A stretch of 64,000 nt of DNA, taken from the NCBI GenBank assembly GCA_022606425.2, contig JAHDVF020001598.1, forward strand, positions 540,001 through 604,000, in the 5' to 3' direction. Below, in pieces: positions 19,965 through 30,235 of this stretch (position 1 is the first letter of the stretch; the number at the start of each line of letters is the position of its first letter). Under the pieces are notes generated by a model, which saw nothing but the letters and a program-made list of their open reading frames with translations, was not told where the DNA came from and did no database searches. The position numbers were made by a program, and so were the translations under genes. The stretch is from Lepidostoma basale. Taxonomy: Eukaryota; Arthropoda; Insecta; Trichoptera; Lepidostomatidae.

Positions 19965-20380
19965 AATTTCAATTTCAATTTATTAAAACAATTATAAACA
20001 TTACAGAATAATATCAAATTCAAATCGTTTATAATCTCAATATTCAAAATAATAATAACAATTGAAAAAAAGAAACACAAATAATATAATAAGAAAACAA
20101 ACAGAAGACAATGAAAAAAAATATTCGAGAACAATTTAGTAAAAATAAACATTGTTGTACGATAAGAAGAGAAGCAAATGGCAATAACATAAGAGATAGA
20201 TGTTTTCTGTGGGTAGCCTCACTATCGTGAAAAATGTCCACATCCGAAGAGATGCGATTTAATAGGATTATTGTCCTGCCCACGGGCATAACCTTAGGTA
20301 GATTGGTTCTACACAGTGGCAGGTGAAATAATCTATGTTGCCTTTGAAGCAGATATTTGTGAGGGACAAACAAATGTACG
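19965..20380 (-). pseudogene. CR1/jockey-like LINE 3' end
   Basis: The minus strand encodes FVPHKYLLQRQHRLFHLPLC, RTNLPKVMPVGRTIILLNRI and SSDVDIFHDSEATH, then untranslated sequence ending in TTGAAATTGAAATT repeats at 19965-19980. The reading frame is intact for about 60 codons. It abuts head-to-head with the LINE on its right. Confidence 0.8.
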
Positions 20381-20976
20381 AAGCGTATGTAAAAAGCCGA
20401 CTGACATATGTAATTCCCTTCTGGGGGACAGGAAACCAAAAGGACATCTCCAGACTCCAAAGACAACAAAATAAAATAATAAATTTAACATATAACATTG
20501 ACTACCTTACCCCAACCATACAAGTTTACAGACAAACAAAAGAAATGGACATATCAGACCTAACCGAATATGAGACCTTAAAAATTGTACACAGAGTGAC
20601 CATGGAAAAGACAACAGACAGCAGCTACAAATTAAATAAAAATTCAGACGTACACAGACACTGGACCAGGAACTGTGACAGATATCACTTACCGATTGCA
20701 CGAACTAAGACAGGACAATCAAGGATATTGAACAATGGACTGGAACTTTACAATGAATTACCAAAAGACAAAAGGAATCTCACCACAACTCAATATAAAA
20801 AATATCTGAAACAATACATAATTAATAGCAAGATCTAAAAATGTAACCATATAACCCAATTGGGTTTTTCAAAAAATAAATTAAATAAAAAAAATAATAA
20901 AAACAAAAAAAGTCGAGTCATTTAAAATATCAGAGTTATGTATTCGACCACGAATCAGTTGAAAAACTAGAAAAAC
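20380..20976 (+). pseudogene. CR1/L2-like LINE C-terminus, frame open to stop
   Basis: About 153 codons are open from 20380 to a stop at 20836. They begin YEAYVKSRLTYVIPFWG, typical of the segment after the reverse-transcriptase domain in CR1/jockey-group LINEs. Later motifs are RLQRQQNKIINLTYNIDYL and NGLELYNELPKDKRNLTT. The 3' end is A-rich (AATAAAAAAAATAATAAAAA). The family differs from the adjacent (TTTGA)-tailed one. An intact C-terminus suggests a fairly young insertion. Confidence 0.75.
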
Positions 20977-21003
20977 TAGGGTCGGCACTAGAACTCCATT
21001 GTC

Positions 21004-21592
21004 GTACGTCGTATTAAATGTTTAAACAAAATATTTTTATTTGTAATGGCTTGAGGTGTTTTCAAAAACATCTGAATTTATTATTATTTTTTGTAGCCTC
21101 AAGTCAAAACGCGTGTTTGAACACTTCGGGTGAAGAATGACGCCCGGAGTGTCGGAATCGACCCGGTGTGTGTTTTGCCTTCTAATTTCGGGCCTATCAA
21201 AAAACAAACATTGGGTTTGGGCCTACAAAAAGTGTTTTTATTTGATGTGAGCGTGTAAGCTGTGATTAGAGCCACAGCTCGGGACTTAATGGCCGGCCTG
21301 ATCGGCTTTGTATAATTTCTCGTGTAATGTTGTTCACTTTTATAGCCTTTCTTGACGAGCATTTAGCCGGCGGTGTACGGCGGTGCTACCTGCGGTTCCA
21401 TGACTCCTCTTCTCCTGATTGATGGCTCGTAATTCTCTAAGCGTCTTGTATACTAAAAATTTGTATTGCGTTATATTTCAAGGAGTATTCAATGTAATAA
21501 ATTATTACACTATTCCTTGTCATTCAGAAGGAAATACAAAGTAGAGTAAATGTGGTCTGGCATCCCATTTTTATTTGCGTAAATTCAATGCA
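21004..21592. other. No gene assigned; mixed-composition block 21090-21420
   Basis: The block contains an 87-codon minus frame without recognised motifs and the GC-rich GCATTTAGCCGGCGGTGTAC segment. It has no repeat partner here. Host non-coding sequence is possible. Confidence 0.3.
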
Positions 21593-21705
21593 TGTTCCGG
21601 ATGGACGGGGACAGGCCTAGAAAGTGTACGAACGAGGCTGACGAAAGGGTGTCGCTGCGCCCTATAACAGCCTCGGGTATGTGGTGGGAACCCTTCTGTG
21701 TCCCT
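21593..21705 (+). repeat. REP-A copy
   Basis: The best-preserved copy: TGTTCCGGATGGACGGGGAC, GGCCTAGAAAGTGTACGAAC, GAGGCTGACGAAAGGGTG, CAGCCTCGGGTATGTGG. It ends at a GGGAACC motif also present at the end of the 52095 copy. Confidence 0.75.
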
Positions 21706-22232
21706 TTCATCTTTTTCTATTCCTTGTCATACAACAATAATCGGAACAAAATTCAAAATAATCCAGAACGTTTTCGGGCATGCAAACCGAGTGTATTTCG
21801 AATTACATTCGGAGAGAATCTAAGTATTCCACTGTGCAATAAAACTGTGTGAATATAGCATTCGTTACATATATTTAGTGTCTAAAGCCTCACCTGTTTA
21901 ATGACTCACTGCGTTGCTAGCCTTCACCCAATTAAATTTGACATTTTCCTTAATAGGAAAGCGGGCAGACCCCTTGTTACGGTTAACCTTCTAAACATGG
22001 AGAAGAGAACTAATCGTCTCGGGTACTTCCGTGATTGGTTCCCGCTGCAAGCCGAAGATTAGCTCTCGGAGATCTCAGAGCCAAATCTCTGCTCTCTAAG
22101 CCTGTCCATGATTAATGGTTTCTGCATATCCGATCCAGCACAGAGATGAACCAATATGTTATGTACCTATATTAAATAATCAAAGCTCAATTTTTTCCTT
22201 TTAAAATCACCCGATGTTGTTTTTTATTAACT
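21706..22232. other. No gene recognised
   Basis: Moderate GC. Contains CGGTTAACCTTCTAAACATG and a stretch rich in CTCTCGGAGATCTCAGAG-type short inverted repeats near 22065-22085. Single-copy here. Confidence 0.3.
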
Positions 22233-22595
22233 TAATACTTTTGGGGGAGACGTGGACATTGACAAAAGGTCTCGTCTTGTATGGGACAGATTGCGCATCC
22301 CGAACTATTAATATTTATTTCGGCCGCTGACTGCTGCTCGTCTCCGATGTGGTGTAGATGGTAAAAGCGGATAATACGGCGTGATGATAATTGTGTGTAA
22401 TAAAAATAATAAAAAAATAAAAAAATAAAAAAATATAAAAAAATTAATAAAATAAAAAAACTATTCGCATACGTCCGATACACGTCTACAGATTTAGAAA
22501 CGAATTTATTCGACAACAAACCAAGGTGACTGAGGTGGCTCTGAGGATGGGCAGGCTGAAGTGGCGATGGGCTGGCCATATCTGTCGGAGTAAAA
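22233..22595 (+). pseudogene. RTE-B fragment with a 208-bp insertion
   Basis: GAGACGTGGACATTGACAAA (encoding ETWTLTKGLV) is followed at 22276-22483 by foreign DNA ending in an A-rich (AAAAAAT)n tail. The LINE resumes with GAAACGAATTTATTCGACAA (RNEFIRQQTKVTEVALR). CGTCT at 22271 and 22484 may be a target duplication. The A-rich 3' end suggests a retroposed insert of unknown source. Confidence 0.65.
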
Positions 22596-22624
22596 ATAAT
22601 AAAGAGTGGTATCATTATTATTTT

Positions 22625-22832
22625 GAAATATAATACACTTGCAAAATTTGCATATTAACCACTTTATTATTTACAACCACCAACCGGTTTCGCTCCCACC
22701 GGAGCTTCGTTAGGGTAACAGAATGTACAGTATATTCTGTTACCCTGATGAAGCTCCGACGGGAGCGAAACCGGTTAATGGTTGTTAAGAATAAAATGGT
22801 TTATATACAAATTTTACGAGTGTATTATTTAA
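22625..22832. ncRNA. HHR-d palindromic element
   Basis: Two inverted arms (about 22637-22733 and 22734-22830). The plus motif has intact CTGATGA (22745-22751), A, helix GCTCC/GGAGC (22753-22757 with 22762-22766), GAAA (22767-22770), ACCGGT and T at 22776. The minus arm has helix GCTCC/GGAGC but CTAACGA as the first box. Outer flanks CAAATTTTACGAGTGTATTA and its inverted relative define the element ends. Confidence 0.55.
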
Positions 22833-22876
22833 ATAGTCCATTATTTTGGCCGACACAATGATACTTCAAAATTATT

Positions 22877-23602
22877 ACTGTTAAAATTTAAACCACTGTT
22901 ATAATACCACAATTTCTTTTTACTCACTGAGAGTGTCGCGACAGCTGTTTTATGTAACACCTGATGATGCCAACATCGCTTGGCGAAACAGATATCGTGA
23001 TATTATAACAGTGTTTTAAATTTTAACAGTCTTCTTCTTCTTCTTCTTCTCTTCTCTGTGACACAGAAATTATATCTCGTCGGATGATGAGATCCAGCTG
23101 TCCCTCCATCTCTTAGGCGGTCTTCCAGGTGGGCGGTGTCCGGAAGGGATTTCATAAGCGGCTGTATATGCGAGTCTGTCACCATCCATTCGGGCTACAT
23201 GGTCCCTTCAGTATCTTCTTCTGGATCTGCTCCACTGAACGATATCCTCTATTTCGCAGGTTTTTCTTATGTCTGCGTTGCGGACACGATCTCGGAGGGT
23301 TTTTCCAGTAATTGATCTTAGGACCTTCATCTCCGATGTTCTTAGTAGTCCCTTGGTGGATGAGAAAGGAGGAGGGTCACTGGGTTAGGCTAGCCACCTG
23401 CCCGGGGTAAAAAAGATTCGCGCTCATAGTACAGAAAACACAGCCTCGGAACACGGATAGACTTGGAAAAAGACCTCGGCATTGAAAAGGAACAAACGAT
23501 TTCGGAAATAAAATACCACAAGGATAGCATGCTGGAACATAGTGTCTTGGAATAAATAGATCGGGAGATCATAATGGAACTAAATAACCACAATTTTAAC
23601 AG
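22877..23602. ncRNA. HHR-a palindrome split by a LINE
   Basis: The left arm (22877-22950) keeps only GTCGCGACAGCTGTTTT of its motif. The right motif has CTGATGA (22961-22967), T, helix GCCAAC/CTTGGC with one mismatch, GAAA and then CAGATATC, so the palindrome is lost. The right edge AATTTTAACAG is duplicated at 23021-23031 and 23592-23602 around the LINE insertion. Confidence 0.45.
23032..23591 (-). pseudogene. GAA-LINE insertion with 11-bp duplication and inverted 5' part
   Basis: (TTC)n at 23032-23053 is the complement of a (GAA)n tail. The minus strand then encodes the KRRRRRRR tail region and upstream C-terminal residues (DRLRDGGTAGSHHPTRYNFC). From about 23368 to 23591 the sequence switches to the plus strand (GVKKIRAHSTENTASEHG). 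AATTTTAACAG flanks both ends, so inverted and direct parts arrived in one event, as expected from twin priming. Confidence 0.7.
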
Positions 23603-23654
23603 TAATAAGTTTATTATTATTATGTTTAATAATGTCCTTGTGGTGAAATTGCGT

Positions 23655-23812
23655 GCATGACGTGCGTGCATGACATTGCGTGCATGAATGTAGGAATGTA
23701 TGAATGTAGAGGAATCAAGAAAAGTATGTCAGGACATAACAGTGTGGCGTTCCATTCTTTCTGCCTACCCCTTTGGGGAGACGGCGTGATGGTTAGCTTG
23801 TTAGTTAGTTTT
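23655..23812 (+). mobile_element. RTE-A 3' end with GTTA-type tail
   Basis: Three GTGCATGA units at the left edge (local slippage), then TATGTCAGGACATAACAGTG and GGGGAGACGGCGTGATGGTT with a degraded tail. Encodes the last ~30 codons. Confidence 0.75.
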
Positions 23813-24185
23813 TTTAATAATATCACACCACAAATTAAGTGCTTCATACGAAATGTTATTTGTATTTTGGTTCTACGAGCATATGAAAAATCAGATAGTA
23901 AAATGTTAAAAAATGTCGGAACGAATTTTTAAAAATTTGAATTTTGACCTAAGCTCTGTTAAAAGTACGCGTGTTCATAATTATCACAAAGGGAATCTAG
24001 CGCTTAGGTTCGAGTCCTAGGGCCGGCCCCGAGAGGCGATCATTAGACGATGAGTGATCGCTCAGATGTAAATTGATCCCTGCCTCTCCGTACTCCTATC
24101 GTTCATATCGATCTAATAAATCAGCACCATTATATAGTTCACGAAACCCGAGGGACAATCCACTCGATAACTGCAGTAATTTGAA
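23813..24185. other. Possible SINE-like remnant at 23996-24180
   Basis: TTAGGTTCGAGTCCTAGG near 24005-24022 looks like a polymerase III B box, followed by a CGATCATTAGACGATGAGTG body. No A box is clear and no second copy was seen in this window. Confidence 0.35.
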
Positions 24186-24213
24186 ACATGTTTAAAAAAA
24201 GAACTAACTAACT

Positions 24214-24735
24214 AACTGTTTTCTGTAATTTTGTTGACAATTTGAATAATTTCTTCAATATTATTTTTAAGTTCTTGCTGGTTAAGTGCCTAATTACAGC
24301 TAATTTAAAAAACGGTGGAAACGTGTAACATAAATTAAATAAACACAAAAGTCCGGATCGTCCATGTCAACATGTGCAACATCGAAAAAAACATTATGTG
24401 CTAAATAAAAAAAAACGGTGGATTCGTGGAACATAAATTAAATAGACAATATGTGCACCATCTAAAAAGAACATTTTGTGTTAAATTATTATTCTTTTGT
24501 TATTTTATTTAATATCATTGTATTTTATATTTTTTGTTTTAGATTTATTTTGTGGGTGTTGGACGATCGAAGTGTGCGCGGGAGATGCCTATTGAGGTTC
24601 GCAACCCATCACACCGCGTCTCCTGCGGGGCGAAAAGAGAAGGATGGAGTGCCACATCAGTAAAAGTGTGACAGTCCATTCTTTCTGCCTACCCTTTCGG
24701 GGAGACGGCGTGATGGTTAGTTAGTTAGTTAGTAA
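24214..24735 (+). mobile_element. TT element, 5'-truncated
   Basis: Runs from TTTTGTTGACAATTTGAATA through two ACGGTGGA sub-repeats and the GGTTCGCAACCCATCACACC signature to (GTTA)n at 24715-24733. A short inverted GTTA-type scrap (AACTAACTAACTAACT, 24202-24217) sits at its left edge. Confidence 0.8.
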
Positions 24736-24880
24736 CTAGCTAACTAACAATTACGCTGTTTCGCCGGAGTATGCATAGAGCATGGACCGCCATACTTCTC
24801 TGTCCTGACCTATCTCTGTAGAATCCTCTACATTCATACATCATAACATGAACGCTCGATTTTTCGCAATCATCTGCCAT
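24736..24880 (-). mobile_element. RTE-A 3' end fragment
   Basis: AACTAGCTAACTAACAATTA, then CGCTGTTTCGCCGG, the mutated RTE-A end. Encodes RSGQRSMAVHALCI. It stands tail-to-tail with the TT element on its left. Confidence 0.7.
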
Positions 24881-24884
24881 ACAT

Positions 24885-25045
24885 TTCTTCCTTATTAAGT
24901 AGATATACCCTAGAATATTTTTCTGAACCCTCTCCAGCAAAACGGAATGTCTCGCCTCGCGAGGACTCCATATCACAGAACCACTTTCGAGTCTGCTCCG
25001 AATCAATGAGTTGTATAATGTAAAAATCTTGGATTTGTATTTAGG
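24885..25045 (-). pseudogene. CR1/jockey-like LINE fragment
   Basis: The minus strand encodes YNSLIRSRLESGSVIWSPRE and ARHSVLLERVQKNILGY. This covers the same protein region as the plus-strand fragment next to it, so they are separate insertions placed head-to-head. Confidence 0.7.
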
Positions 25046-25680
25046 AAAGCCAAGATATTTTCGGGTACTTCGGGTTTTGTATAATTCCCTGGTAAGAAGT
25101 CGGCTGGAATATATAATAGTTTCATTATTTGGTCACCTCCTGGGATCCGATATTCTCTGATGGTGGAGCGAGTGCAGAAAAAAATCTTCCCTTCCTTTAC
25201 CTCAGGGAGTGCGGTTATTACCCGTGGCTCTTTCCGACTGAATTCTTGCTAGGTATACTAAGCAACCAATCATTGGAGAGAAAGGGGAATATCCACTAAG
25301 GAGTTCACTTATTTCAGCTGATTGGCGGCCATATACAAAACTAGGATGTCCTGAGTGATGTAGGTCTATTTGTCCCTGATAATTACCTTCGTCAAAGACA
25401 GCACAGATTGTTTTATTTACCGCGCTGCAGAACCAACCTGCCAATGGTTATGCCTGTGGGTAAATATTGCTTAATCGGGTCGCCTCGGAGGTTGACATAT
25501 TTCGTGATAGTGTGAGTTGCCTCAGGGATGCAATATCAATGTTATGATTCTTTCTAATTCTTAATCTTAATGGTTTTTTATGCTTTTCTTACAAATTCTT
25601 ATAATGTAATTGCAAACGATCTGGAATTATATGTCTGCAATGTTGATTTTTATTCAAATTAATGAAATAAAAAAATAAAT
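25046..25680 (+). pseudogene. CR1/jockey-like LINE 3' end
   Basis: Starts with RVLRVLYNSLVRSRLEYI and continues in several frames through a CRTNLPMVMPVGK-like region to VASEVDIFRDS, then an AT-rich 3' untranslated region ending in AAATAAAAAAATAAATA. Many stops indicate age. Confidence 0.7.
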
Positions 25681-26184
25681 AGGACTTTCAGCACACTAGG
25701 ATCTCTGAGAACTCTTCCGGTCCGAACGATAAAGCCCAACATCCTCAGTGCAATATCACAAATCCTCTCGATACGTGCACAAAAATCACCCTACTCTCGT
25801 AAACGATTTCGCGAATTGCAACTAGTTATCATAAAACTTCTAGAAAACAGACTTTTAATTCGTATTCTTTCTTATTTTAAGGCTCGTGGGAATGAAGACT
25901 ATATGCTATTGCTATACTATATGAGTAATGTAATTCGGTTTTGGGTTTAACTTAACGTATCCGCGCGCGCAGTTTAAACCAAAACTGGGTGGGTTCGATA
26001 ACACAAGGACCCGGTATTTATACGCTTGGTCAATATTTATAATGAAAATCGATTCAATTATCGACACAATGGGGTAGCGGGGCCGTCGGCCGCGGAGGCT
26101 GCGGTGCTAACTGCTGACGTGGCGCAAAGGCTGCGCAGTGGGGTGCGTGGACATTCCGGAAGTATCCTGTAGACATCACAAAGA
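25681..26184. other. No gene; GC-rich patch at 26070-26160
   Basis: Contains an HHR-b flank scrap (AACTTCTAGAAAACAGAC, 25848) and a CpG-containing patch (GCGGGGCCGTCGGCCGCGGA) preceded by CGGTATTTATACGC. It could be an old promoter-like host sequence; no transcript evidence is available. Confidence 0.35.
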
Positions 26185-26935
26185 AAGCATGTATAGTTTA
26201 TTCACTTCACGGAGAATATTTTCAATAATAAGAGTGACACCTTTTAATTTGGCTATAGTAAAAGATTTGATTAATTCCTGGGTCTAATAAGTATGTATCG
26301 GTAAGTTTGAGTCTAAAGTTCCACTTACACTGGATAGTGAACGTAACGACACCGACATAGCCTTGAATCTCACCGACTCTTTACCTAAAATTCTGTAATC
26401 GGGGAAGTTGATAAGAGACACGCAGACGTAAAACTGACACTATTTATAATATACAATATAATCACAGTATTTTAAATTTAATTGTTTAATTCTTATTTAA
26501 TTAATTAGTTTTAATTTTTTTTTTAGTTATTTATTTCTTTTTAACTTCCAGAGACCGTTAGCCGGAACACCAGATAATTGAAATAAATTAATTAAAAAGA
26601 CAAATTTCTTTGAATTAATATTGTATAGTCATATTGAATATTGGATATTGGCCACACCCTTATCATTTTGAATATTGGTCATGCCCTTAAAAATATATTC
26701 AATAAAAATCAATAAACAATTTTAATAAAATGTTTTAATGAAATTTAACTTTGTGATTATTATAATTGAAGCTGAATTTGGGCTTATTTTAATGTGCGAG
26801 TATAAAATATTATTGATATATATTTTTTTTGTGTTTTCTATTCATACAAAAAAAAATTAAAATAGCGTCTTTTTGTGAGCGCACTGTCACTCACATTATT
26901 GCAAACTTTCTCCCCGAAATAAACGGACTCTAGAA
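26185..26935. mobile_element. T1 TIR element, copy 1
   Basis: The left end AGTTTATTCACTTCACGGAG and the right end (complement GTCCGTTTATTTCGGGGAGA) are inverted repeats of about 50 bp that include TTGCAATA(A)TGTGAGTGACA. The interior shares GCCGG(A/G)ACACCAGATA with the second copy at 62168-62996. Non-coding. A partial Harbinger-like MITE lies inside (26315-26440). Superfamily unknown. Confidence 0.6.
26315..26440. mobile_element. Partial PIF/Harbinger-like MITE
   Basis: Matches the left half of the MITE at 63134-63379: AAAGTTCCACTTACACTGG, GCCTTGAATCTCAC, ACGCAGACGTAAAACTGACA. The right half is missing. Confidence 0.7.
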
Positions 26936-26988
26936 GTAAAACGTATTTATATAAAGCTACGACTGTACATGAATATTGATGAAAACAT

Positions 26989-27105
26989 AACGAACTAACT
27001 AACCAATCATCATGTTGTTTCTCCGAAAGAGTAGACGGGGTAAATGGACGCCCACTGCTGTCCTGACATACCTCTAGTTTTCTACATTTATACAATGTAA
27101 ATATA
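26989..27105 (-). mobile_element. RTE-A 3' end fragment
   Basis: CGAACTAACTAACCAATCAT, then a degraded CACGCCGTCTCC equivalent. Encodes MYKCRKLEVCQDSSGRP on the minus strand. It directly precedes a TT element. Confidence 0.65.
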
Positions 27106-27111
27106 CATTGA

Positions 27112-27915
27112 TTCTGATTTTGAAAATTTAGTGGTTCATTTGGTGCTCCCGTGAATTTGGAGAAATTACGTGTATAAGTGAATTGTTTTGGTCAATTTGA
27201 ATGTTGCCGCACTTTATAATAGTTAATTGTGAGACATAATACGTTTTTACTGTTTTGATGTCAAAATTATACAAGTTTTTTCGTTTATATAAAGAATTTT
27301 GACAGGTGTAAAAATAAATTTTTGATTTGTTCCAATGACAATTTGAATAATTTCTTGAATATTCTTTTAAAGTTCTTGCTGGTGTTGGTTGGTTTTAAGT
27401 GCCTAATTACTGCTAAATAAAAAAAGTGGATACGTGGAACATTAATTAAATCATATAACAGCTAATTTAAAAAACGGTGGATACGTGTAACATAAATTAA
27501 ATAAACACAAAAGTCCGGATCGTCCATGTCAACATGTGCAACATCGGAAAAACATTATGTGTTATTACATTATGTGCTAAATTTAAAAAACGGTGGATTC
27601 GTGGAACATAAATTAAATAGACAAATGTGTACCATCTAAAAATAACATTTTGCATTAAATTATTTTTATTTTGTTATTTTATTTTATATCACTGTATTTT
27701 TTATTATCTGTTTAGATTTATTTTGTGGATGTTGGAAGATCGAAGTGTGCGCGGGAGATGCCTATTGGTGGCGATGAGGTTCGCAACCCATCACACCGCG
27801 TCTCCCGCGGGGCGAAAAGAGAAGGATGGAGTGCCGCATCAGTAAAAGTGTGACAGTCCATTCTTTATGCCTACCCTTTCGGGGAGACGGCGTGATGGTT
27901 AGTTAGTTAGTTAGT
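27112..27915 (+). mobile_element. TT element, longest copy (about 0.8 kb)
   Basis: Begins TTCTGATTTTGAAAATTTAG, the same 5' end as the 5038 copy, and ends in four GTTA units. It is longer because the sub-repeat (ACGGTGGATACGTGTAACAT with CATCGTCCATGTCAACATG-like flank) is present more times. ACAATGTAAA occurs near both edges and may be a diverged target duplication. Non-coding. Confidence 0.8.
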
Positions 27916-27947
27916 TACAATGTAAAACACATATTAAAAAAACACAT

Positions 27948-28108
27948 TACCAATTGGACGACCAAGACTGCGATGGGAGGATGAAGTTGGGAGAGATGGG
28001 GAAAGATTGTTAAGAGTGTCAGATTGGAGGGTCGAAGCGGAGGACAGGAGGAGTTGGAGGCGAAGAATACTGGAGGCTAAGGCTCGATATGGGCTGTAAC
28101 AGTGGGAG
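27948..28108 (+). pseudogene. GAA-LINE C-terminal fragment, tail lost
   Basis: Nearly identical to 44255-44410: IGRPRLRWEDEVGRDGERLL, RVSDWRVEAEDRRSWRRRI, LEAKARYGL and a stop. The (GAA)n tail is absent and both ends are truncated. Confidence 0.8.
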
Positions 28109-28137
28109 TAAACACAACTATGGGAGTAAACACATGA

Positions 28138-28175
28138 TCGTTGATTTTTCCGACTTCGAATATGGCCGCCTATTA
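28138..28175 (-). mobile_element. RTE-A scrap
   Basis: TTTTTCCGACTTCGAATATG, then GCCGCC, matches the minus-strand RTE-A sequence at 51065-51095. Confidence 0.55.
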
Positions 28176-28319
28176 GTAAAAACGTAAAATAAAAATATTA
28201 ATGTTGTTATTTGAAAATTCTAGGCTAACAAAAAATAATGAAATTAAAATATGTAAAAAAAAAATATATTTTTTTTTTCAAAAAATTATAACATTAATTA
28301 TATAAAATACTCGTACATT

Positions 28320-28507
28320 ATATTTTATGGGAGTAACGTATATCGCCTTGCCAGGACATAACAAAATTTCAAACATTTATTAATATTTTAGTAAGGCAAA
28401 ACATGTCACTTCCGTAAAAATTAATAAATCTACTAGAAAATGTATGATATTGAGAAATAACATTATATTTTATGGAAGTAATGTATTTCGCCTTTCTATG
28501 GTGTATA
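28320..28507. repeat. Decayed HHR-b units
   Basis: The plus strand has TAAGGCAAAACATGTCACTT (28391-28410). The minus strand has two TTTATGG(G/A)AGTAA(C/T)GTAT segments followed by CGCCTT at 28325 and 28470. GAAAC has become AAAAC in one. No intact first core box remains. Confidence 0.4.
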
Positions 28508-28990
28508 TTAAAAAAACTAACCATCACACCGTCTCCCCGAAGGGGTAGGCAGAAAGAATGGACGCCAACACTTTTCTTTCCTGACATATTTCTCTCGATT
28601 CCTCAACATTCATACGTCGTGTCATGCACGCGCGTTGATTTCTCTGACTACTCACGTGGCCGACATTCAATATTTGATTTATTCGATCGTGCCACGTTTT
28701 CCACGGCCTTCCTCTATTTATAGTTACATTTACATCGTTGATATATAATTTTTTTACCATTCTGTTTTCATTCATCCTTTCCATATGTCCAAACCGTCTT
28801 AATGATCCTTTCATTATTTTGTTCATAACACCATCATTCGCACCGCATTCACTTCTTATATTTTCATTCGAGTATCACACATTCGTTTAAGAAATCTGAT
28901 TTTTACTCCATTTTTTCTACTTTCATCCTTCTTTTGCCAGTTCCATGCCTCGCTTCCATAGATATTAACACCATTGTGCACTGCCATTTT
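28508..28990 (-). pseudogene. RTE-A copy
   Basis: The minus strand encodes NKIMKGSLRRFGHMERMNEN, GRPWKTWHDRINQILNVGHV and AYPFGETV in one open frame of about 100 codons at the 3' side, then EAWNWQKKDESRKNGVKIRF upstream in another frame. The tail is reduced to AAAAACTAACCATC. Confidence 0.8.
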
Positions 28991-29337
28991 AACCTGGAAC
29001 ATAAGACGTGCATTACTAACTGCTAAATTATTTACAGCCCGCCACTGGGCTGCATTATTTTTAACAATGTAGTGGTAGAATAGAGAGAGCGAGGCGACTC
29101 GAGTCATGTCCAAATATTAACTCTTCCGTCATGCATCCAATTCCTGGGGAGGACTATCGAAGACGCTAATTATGGAAAATTTTATTTTAAAAATTACACT
29201 GAAGAAGGACGAATACCATCCGAAATATGTTTGCGAAATGCGCAGTAGAGTGTTGTGTATATCTTCTTCTTCTTCTTCTTCCTTGTTGTAGACCTATGTG
29301 ACACCTAACAGTGTTTCAAATATAAACATTTAATAAC
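28991..29337. other. No gene; hammerhead-like motif at 29199-29240
   Basis: CTGAAGA (29201-29207), A, helix GGA/TCC, GAAA, ATATGTT. This is a weak match with only a 3-bp helix. The segment also holds a (TTC)n run at 29264-29281 that may be a LINE tail without a body. Confidence 0.3.
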
Positions 29338-29740
29338 ATAACTAAATACCCATCACGCCGTCTCCTTGGAGGAGTATATAGAAATAATAGACTGTAACAC
29401 TTTTTATTCCTTACATACACCTCTCGCTTCCTCAACATTCATATATCACGTCATACACGCACGTCGATTTTTCCGACTTCTCTATTATTTATTATTTCTT
29501 CATTAATTATTTCCATGTGTCCAAACCATCTTAATGTCTCTTTCATTATTTTGTTCATTACACTTTCATTCGCACCGCATTCACTTCTTATATTTGCATT
29601 TGACACTCTGTCACACACAGTTTTCCACACGTTCGTCTAAGAGATCTCGTTTCTACTACAATTATTCTACTTTACGCATTTTACCGGTTCCATGTTTCGC
29701 TTCCATACATAAGGGTCGGAATAAGAATACAGTATTGTTT
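29338..29740 (-). pseudogene. RTE-A copy, left half of a head-to-head pair
   Basis: CCATCACGCCGTCTCCTTGG near the left, then the usual minus-strand order ending CTTCCATACATAAGGGTCGG. Frames are broken. The 5' ends of this copy and the next face each other, giving an imperfect palindrome of about 0.9 kb. Confidence 0.75.
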
Positions 29741-29751
29741 AATTATTATCG

Positions 29752-30235
29752 ATTGGCCGTTCACAATGGAGTTCTGGTCCCAACCCTTATGTATGGAAGC
29801 GAAGAATGGAACTGGCAGAAGAAAGATGAGAGCAGAATAAATGGGTCCCTAAGACGTATGTGCGATAGAACGATGTATGACAGAATCTCAAATGCTGATA
29901 TTAGAAAGGAATGTAGAGCGAAATAAGGTATTATGAACAAAATTATGAAAGGATCGCTGCGTTGATTCGGACGTTGGTGAAGAAAGAATGATTAAAAAAG
30001 TATACGTTAACGATGTGAATGGAGTACGAAGTCGAGGTAGACCGAGGAAAACATGGCATGATCAAATTGATCTAATTTTAAAGGTTGGTCATGTCAGAAG
30101 CCGGAAGAATCGACGTGCGTGTATGACTCGCTGTATGAATGTGGAGGAAGCTAGAGAGGTATGTCAGGATAGAGTAGTGTGGCGGTCCATTCTCGGGAAA
30201 CGGCGTGATGGTTTGTTGTTGTTGTGTTGTTTAAA
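29752..30235 (+). pseudogene. RTE-A copy with GTT tail
   Basis: Encodes LAVHNGVLVPTLMYGSEEWN, GSLRRMCDRTMYDRISNADI, then a shift, then GVRSRGRPRKTWHDQIDLIL, HVRSRKNRRACMTRCMNVEE and a stop region ending GGCGTGATGGTTTGTTGTTG. Only one or two frameshifts separate it from an open frame, making it one of the better RTE-A ends. Confidence 0.8.

Noticed and set aside
20044..20469. 141-codon minus frame as a gene
   Set aside because: It combines the CR1-like C-terminus with antisense of the next LINE; the coding part is already described.
21099..21362. 87-codon minus frame
   Set aside because: No motif, no splice or start context and no second copy; left as unassigned sequence.
24715..24735. (TTAG)n runs as telomeric repeats
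   Set aside because: The insect telomere unit is TTAGG. These 4-bp runs always follow GGCGTGATGG and are retroelement tails.
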